A stretch of DNA of 64,000 bases from Methylophilaceae bacterium LSUCC0401 (GTDB lineage: Bacteria; Pseudomonadota; Gammaproteobacteria; Burkholderiales; Methylophilaceae): NCBI GenBank assembly GCA_024919035.1, contig CP103442.1:806001-870000 (forward strand), read 5' to 3'. This document shows positions 60,044 through 64,000 of the stretch, one piece after another; within the stretch, counting starts at the first letter, position 1, and every line of letters begins with the position of its first letter. The position numbers and the translations under genes were made by a program. The notes under the pieces are model-generated. The model was not told the origin of the DNA. It made no database searches and worked only from the letters and a program-made list of their open reading frames with translations.

Positions 60044-61088
60044 AGATTGCTTTCAGTTCGTTCGGTTTAAAAATACCTTTCTCGGTGATAATACCGGAAA
60101 TCAGTTCTTTTGGAGTGATATCAAAAGCTGGGTTGGCTACCTTCACTTGAGGATAATTCACATGCACTAATGAACCTTCGTCTGATAGTCCATACAATCG
60201 GGTCACCTCCTTAGAGTCTCGATCTTCAATGGCAAAGTTCACGTCTTCTTTAAAATTTTGATCAATCGTCGATAAAGGAGCCGCCACATAAAAAGGGATC
60301 TGATGAGCCCTCGCAGCCAGCGCTTTTAAATAGGTTCCAACCTTATTACACACATGGCCATTAATGGAAATACGATCAGCGCCGACAATGACTAAATCCA
60401 CTTGATCATTCATCATTAACGCTCCGCCTGCATTATCCACAATGAGTGTGTGCGGAATATCGTATTGTTGTAATTCCCAAGCGGTGAGTAATCCTTGATT
60501 GCGAGGACGTGTTTCATCCACCCAAATATGGATATTCTTCCCTTCCTTATGTGCCTGAAATATAGGACTTAGAGCTGTACCGTGATCAACCGTTGCCAGC
60601 CATCCTGCATTACAGTGGGTCAGAATATTAAAAGGCTTTTCTTTGCCTGGGGGTATTAATGTGTTTCCGTTGATGCCGATTTGGTAATTATTGCGAATGT
60701 CGTCTTCCATTAATTCGGACACATAATCCCATGCAAACTGTTCACGTTTGTGTTCAGCTTGGCTGAGAACACTTTCTTGCACCCTATTCACCGCCCAAGC
60801 CAAATTAACAGCCGTGGGTCTTGCTTGAATAATTTTTTGAGCCATATCAATGATATGGTCGGTACTGGTATTATTTTTTAATGCCAACACTAAAGCTAAT
60901 GCGCCACATATGCCGATCACAGGGGCCCCTCGAACCTGCATGGTTTGAATAGCCGTGATTAAATCTGTCGAACAATCAGTGGACTTAATTTCAAAATTAA
61001 ACGGCAATAACGTTTGATCAATAAAACATACTTTTTTTGCCTCCTGATCCATCCAGATGGTTTGGTACTCTTGGTTCCCGACTTTCAT
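60036..61088 (-). CDS. mtnA: S-methyl-5-thioribose-1-phosphate isomerase
   Basis: MtnA turns methylthioribose-1-phosphate into methylthioribulose-1-phosphate in the salvage of methylthioadenosine left by polyamine synthesis. The 350 residues have QVRGAPVIGICGALAL, the active-site Cys159 in LTHCNAGWLATVDHGTALSP, VDETRPRNQGLLTAWEL and the catalytic Asp238 in IVGADRISINGHVCNKVGTY. I took ATG 61088, whose A is the last base of the tatD TGA (TGATG); a TTG one codon earlier is also open. Related enzymes act on 5-deoxyribose-1-phosphate, so the substrate could be either. No mtnC, mtnD, mtnK or mtnP is in the window. Confidence 0.92.
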   Translation of the reverse strand: MKVGNQEYQTIWMDQEAKKVCFIDQTLLPFNFEIKSTDCSTDLITAIQTMQVRGAPVIGICGALALVLALKNNTSTDHIIDMAQKIIQARPTAVNLAWAVNRVQESVLSQAEHKREQFAWDYVSELMEDDIRNNYQIGINGNTLIPPGKEKPFNILTHCNAGWLATVDHGTALSPIFQAHKEGKNIHIWVDETRPRNQGLLTAWELQQYDIPHTLIVDNAGGALMMNDQVDLVIVGADRISINGHVCNKVGTYLKALAARAHQIPFYVAAPLSTIDQNFKEDVNFAIEDRDSKEVTRLYGLSDEGSLVHVNYPQVKVANPAFDITPKELISGIITEKGIFKPNELKAIYE

Positions 61089-61852
61089 CAACCAGTTCCG
61101 ATCTGAGGCATCACCTCTTGAAGATTTTGTTTCATCTGCAGCGCTAATTTTTCTAATGAAATATTTCTCAGCTGTGCAAAAAAAGTGGCGATCTGTGGAA
61201 GCTGATTGGGATGATTATCCAGATCTTTTGCAAGCCATGATGGATTCATATCTGGAGCATCTGTCTCAAGCACAATAGACTCAATGGGAAGCTCTTTGGC
61301 TAAGCGTTGAATATTTAAAGCCCTTGAGTAGGTCATTGCTCCCCCAAAACCAAGCTTAAACTGCCTTTTAATGAGTTGATCTGCTTGTTGTCTGCTGCCA
61401 TTAAATGCATGCACAATCCCTTTGATATCAGGATAATTTTTTAAGATCTTGATGACCTCATCAATCGCTGAGCGAACATGAAGAATCACAGGGAGATTAT
61501 ATGTTTGAGCTAATGTTAATTGTTGGTTGAAATAGGTGATTTGTTGTTCTTTATCATAATCCGCTACGTAAAAATCTAATCCAATTTCACCCACAGCGAT
61601 TGGATTAAACTTTTGGATAGCCTTCTCTAACTCTTCAACAGCATTTTTAGGCAGTGCTTTTAAATATAAAGGATGATAGCCCAGAGCATACACACATTTT
61701 TTATTTTGCTCATGGATTCTCACTAATTTTTCAAAACTATGCTGATCCGCTGAGGGACAAATAATATAATCTAATTGAGCAAAGTTAATGTTTGATAATT
61801 GCTCTTCTCTAGAAACGATAAAATCAAGATGGCAATGGGTATCAATCCACAT
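61088..61852 (-). CDS. tatD: TatD-family metal-dependent DNase
   Basis: The 254 residues show the amidohydrolase-like TIM barrel of TatD. DTHCHLD is at the N terminus with two metal-binding His. AVGEIGLDFY carries the Glu, LPVILHVRSA and GIVHAFNGS the further His, and ESIVLETDAPDM the Asp. TatD proteins are 3'-5' exonucleases that act on damaged DNA; the exact paralogue is uncertain. It overlaps ribD by 11 nt upstream and touches mtnA downstream. Confidence 0.9.
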   Translation of the reverse strand: MWIDTHCHLDFIVSREEQLSNINFAQLDYIICPSADQHSFEKLVRIHEQNKKCVYALGYHPLYLKALPKNAVEELEKAIQKFNPIAVGEIGLDFYVADYDKEQQITYFNQQLTLAQTYNLPVILHVRSAIDEVIKILKNYPDIKGIVHAFNGSRQQADQLIKRQFKLGFGGAMTYSRALNIQRLAKELPIESIVLETDAPDMNPSWLAKDLDNHPNQLPQIATFFAQLRNISLEKLALQMKQNLQEVMPQIGTG

Positions 61853-62942
61853 AGTTCACCTTAAATTTCAATCGCCGATCTGTTCCAAAATATCTTTGCT
61901 CAACCATCTCTAATTGAATTCTATGTTGCATCTCATCAATAACCGGAAAGTTAAACATTGATTTTGCTTCTCCTCCCAAAATTGAATTGGCTTGAAAAAT
62001 AACCAACTCATCCAACCATTGCTCATGAATTAACACGCCATTTAAACCAGCTCCGCATTCAACCAGTAAATCATTGACCTCAAGCGAACACATGTGCGCC
62101 ATGATTTCCTGAAGATTTAATTGGTGGTTTTTTTTTGAGATTTGCACAAACTCAGCTTTAACGGTTGGTTTAGATTTGAGTGGCTCAGCATGATAGACAA
62201 TCACTTTCGACTGTTGGAGAATTTGAGATTGCATATTCAGTTTTAAATTGGTATCTAAAATAAACCGATAAGGTTGATTTATTAGTCCTGCTTCGCGAAT
62301 ATTCAACTGAGGATTATCGATGTTGATTGTTTTATAAGACGTTAAAATGCCATCACATTGTTTTCTTAACTGTTGCACATTGGCTCTTGATTCTGCGCCA
62401 GAAATCCATTTACTTTGCCAGTTTCTGAGAGCGGTTTTCCCATCAACTGATGCCGCAATTTTCGAGATCACATAGGGCTTCTGATGTTGCATTCTTGAAA
62501 AAAATCCTCTATTCAACTCAAATGCTTGGTTTTCCAAAATGCCAGTATCAACTTTTACATTTGCATCCAAGAGTTTTTTGACGCCCTGCCCATGCACTTT
62601 TGGATTGGGATCTAAGCTTGCAATGACGACACGGGAGATGTTTGAAGCAAGAATTAAATCGACACAAGGCGGAGTTTTTCCATGATGGGAACATGGCTCC
62701 ATAGTAATATAAATAGTCGATTGATTTAACTGTGACGCATCTTTGCATTTTTTTATGGCCATTACCTCGGCATGATCTGAACCATAACGTTCATGATAGC
62801 CGTCAGCGATCACTTCATTATTTTTAACGATGACTGCACCGACAGCAGGGTTGGGGCGACAGGTCAGGGAACTTTTTTGAGCCAATTTCATGGCTTGAGC
62901 CATGAAGATAAAATCAAAATTTTCTTGATTCAATCTAATCAA
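61842..62942 (-). CDS. ribD: Riboflavin biosynthesis protein RibD (deaminase-reductase)
   Basis: RibD carries out two steps of riboflavin synthesis. The N-terminal deaminase domain (about 1-150) has the zinc site [10 protein letters not shown] and [13 protein letters not shown]. The C-terminal NADPH reductase domain includes [15 protein letters not shown]. The total is 366 residues. The frame opens at TTG 62942, overlapping nrdR by 8 nt. Another TTG is 3 codons on, and the first ATG (62903) would cut the residues just before MAQAMKLA that homologues usually have. The glyA-nrdR-ribD order is conserved among proteobacteria. Confidence 0.94.
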   Translation of the reverse strand: MIRLNQENFDFIFMAQAMKLAQKSSLTCRPNPAVGAVIVKNNEVIADGYHERYGSDHAEVMAIKKCKDASQLNQSTIYITMEPCSHHGKTPPCVDLILASNISRVVIASLDPNPKVHGQGVKKLLDANVKVDTGILENQAFELNRGFFSRMQHQKPYVISKIAASVDGKTALRNWQSKWISGAESRANVQQLRKQCDGILTSYKTINIDNPQLNIREAGLINQPYRFILDTNLKLNMQSQILQQSKVIVYHAEPLKSKPTVKAEFVQISKKNHQLNLQEIMAHMCSLEVNDLLVECGAGLNGVLIHEQWLDELVIFQANSILGGEAKSMFNFPVIDEMQHRIQLEMVEQRYFGTDRRLKFKVNYVD

Positions 62943-63381
62943 GATCCTTAATTACATTACTAAAATCTTCAACATCAGAGAAACTTCGATAGACTGAGGC
63001 AAATCGTATGTAAGCCACTTTATCAAGCTTTCTTAATTCCGCCATCACCGACTCTCCAAGCTCTCTGGCAACCACTTCCTTCTCTCCCGTGGATAGAATT
63101 TTTTGAACAATATTGGATATGGCCTGCTCCACATATTCAGCAGGAACCGGTCTTTTATGTAGCGCGCGGGCAAAGGATTGGGAGAGCTTTTCTAATTTAA
63201 AATCTTCTCTCTTTCCATCTTGTTTGACAACCACAGGGAGTCCTAAATCGGCACTCTCATATGTGGTAAAACGTTTTTCACATTGTTGACATTTTCTGCG
63301 CCTGCGAATCGAATCTCCTGCTTCATTGACTCTTGAGTCAATAACTTGTGTGTCTGCAGTTGAACAAAAAGGACATTTCAT
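62935..63381 (-). CDS. nrdR: Transcriptional repressor NrdR
   Basis: NrdR represses ribonucleotide reductase genes when dATP is high. The 148 residues start with the zinc ribbon [17 protein letters not shown], then [16 protein letters not shown]. The ATP-cone follows (about 48-138, [16 protein letters not shown]). Length is standard. I could not check for NrdR boxes since no nrd genes lie in the window. It is 7 nt after glyA. Confidence 0.97.
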   Translation of the reverse strand: MKCPFCSTADTQVIDSRVNEAGDSIRRRRKCQQCEKRFTTYESADLGLPVVVKQDGKREDFKLEKLSQSFARALHKRPVPAEYVEQAISNIVQKILSTGEKEVVARELGESVMAELRKLDKVAYIRFASVYRSFSDVEDFSNVIKDLD

Positions 63382-63388
63382 TGTTTAC

Positions 63389-64000
63389 CTACTTTTTATA
63401 AACTGGAAATGATTTCATCATCGATGATACTTTTTGCTTTGCAGACTGAGTGACATCGTCATTGCCAGGATGATCCAGAACATCTGCAATGAGATTCACT
63501 ACTTCAATAGCATCTGCTTCTTTTAAGCCTCTTGTGGTGATCGCCGGAGTTCCAATTCTAATTCCAGAGGTCACAAATGGACTTTCTGGGTCATTCGGTA
63601 TTGAATTTTTATTTACGGTAATGTGAGCCAAGCCTAACAGGCGATCTGCTTCTTTTCCGGTTAAATTTTGCTTTCTCAAATCAACTAAAAATACATGAGA
63701 TTCTGTACGCCCAGAAATGACCCGATAGCCACGCTTAAGAAATTGACCTGCCATGGCTTGAGCATTTTTGACCACCTGCTGCTGATAAGTCTTAAATTCT
63801 GGTTTTAATGCCTCAAGAAAAGCCACAGCCTTCGCCGCAATCACATGCATCAATGGGCCTCCTTGAATTCCAGGAAATACCATAGAATTTAATATTTTTT
63901 CATGTTCTTGTTTAGCGAGAATAAAACCACCTCTGGGACCTCGTAAGGATTTATGCGTTGTTGATGTGACAAAATCAGCATAAGGAACTGGATTCGGATA
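63389..64000 (-). CDS. glyA: Serine hydroxymethyltransferase (5' part outside window)
   Basis: GlyA interconverts serine and glycine with a tetrahydrofolate one-carbon unit. The frame is open through the right edge; 203 C-terminal residues are visible. The edge cuts about 200 residues into the protein. The PLP lysine is in [17 protein letters not shown] (63890-63960 region), followed by [20 protein letters not shown] and the C-terminal domain with [19 protein letters not shown]. In a RuMP-cycle methylotroph it supplies glycine and methylene-tetrahydrofolate rather than running a serine cycle. It heads glyA-nrdR-ribD-tatD-mtnA-aldolase, a possible single transcript. Confidence 0.96.
   Translation of the reverse strand, partial: YPNPVPYADFVTSTTHKSLRGPRGGFILAKQEHEKILNSMVFPGIQGGPLMHVIAAKAVAFLEALKPEFKTYQQQVVKNAQAMAGQFLKRGYRVISGRTESHVFLVDLRKQNLTGKEADRLLGLAHITVNKNSIPNDPESPFVTSGIRIGTPAITTRGLKEADAIEVVNLIADVLDHPGNDDVTQSAKQKVSSMMKSFPVYKK

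Overview
The window is a gene-dense, AT-rich stretch of bacterial chromosome, roughly one third G+C by eye. It holds 52 protein-coding genes, two of them cut by the window edges. I see no rRNA, tRNA, CRISPR array, insertion sequence or prophage. Adding up the gaps leaves only about 1.04 kb (1.6 %) between genes. Gene content and order point to a streamlined betaproteobacterial methylotroph of the family Methylophilaceae, such as the marine OM43 clade or its freshwater relative Candidatus Methylopumilus. Three things support this: the mxaRSACKL methanol dehydrogenase maturation genes, a glucose-6-phosphate/6-phosphogluconate dehydrogenase module, and betaproteobacterial gene orders (pyrG-kdsA-eno-ftsB, glyA-nrdR-ribD, tyrA-aroA-cmk-rpsA-ihfB, ftsK-lolA-rarA-serS). 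The genus assignment is an inference.

Layout. 1-9.2 kb: an AddAB-like nuclease/helicase pair, mfd and rpiA (DNA repair, pentose phosphates). 9.2-16.2 kb: serS, rarA, lolA, ftsK on the minus strand, then trxB and an Smr protein. 16.2-24.5 kb: ispF, ispD, an ammonium transporter, a DUF3301 protein, gluQ, a TonB-dependent siderophore receptor behind a clear Fur-controlled promoter, hslO, a TrmH-type methyltransferase and a TraB/GumN protein. 24.5-32.4 kb: one long plus-strand run, aat-bpt-tyrA-aroA-cmk-rpsA-ihfB-lapB-pyrF. 32.4-41.6 kb: metG, apbC, pgl, gnd, zwf, dcd and a basic amino acid decarboxylase. 41.6-49 kb: the alaA-hom-thrC-thyA-folA operon, an Mth938-like protein, and fabA-fabB. 49.1-55.3 kb: mxaR-S-A-C-K-L followed by ygfZ in one tightly packed plus-strand operon. 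55.3-64 kb: minus-strand pyrG-kdsA-eno-ftsB, an mtnA/class II aldolase pair, then tatD, ribD, nrdR and glyA.

How the genes work together. The mxa operon encodes an AAA+ ATPase (MoxR type), a DUF58 protein, two membrane-anchored von Willebrand A proteins, a TPR-like membrane protein and MxaA. These are known in model methylotrophs as factors for making active, metal-loaded methanol dehydrogenase; the dehydrogenase genes themselves are not here. Pgl, Gnd and Zwf (with RpiA) fit oxidation of sugar phosphates made by the ribulose monophosphate cycle. MtnA plus an aldolase with all the FucA catalytic residues looks like a two-step branch that salvages methylthioribose (or deoxyribose) phosphate to dihydroxyacetone phosphate.

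The most distinctive structural signals are these: all ten convergent gene pairs end with overlapping or nearly touching stop codons (six share a 4-nt TTAA-type double stop); ribosomal protein S1 lacks its sixth S1 domain; several -10 boxes lie only 4-7 nt before start codons, suggesting leaderless mRNAs; and a Fur box fills the spacer of the receptor promoter.
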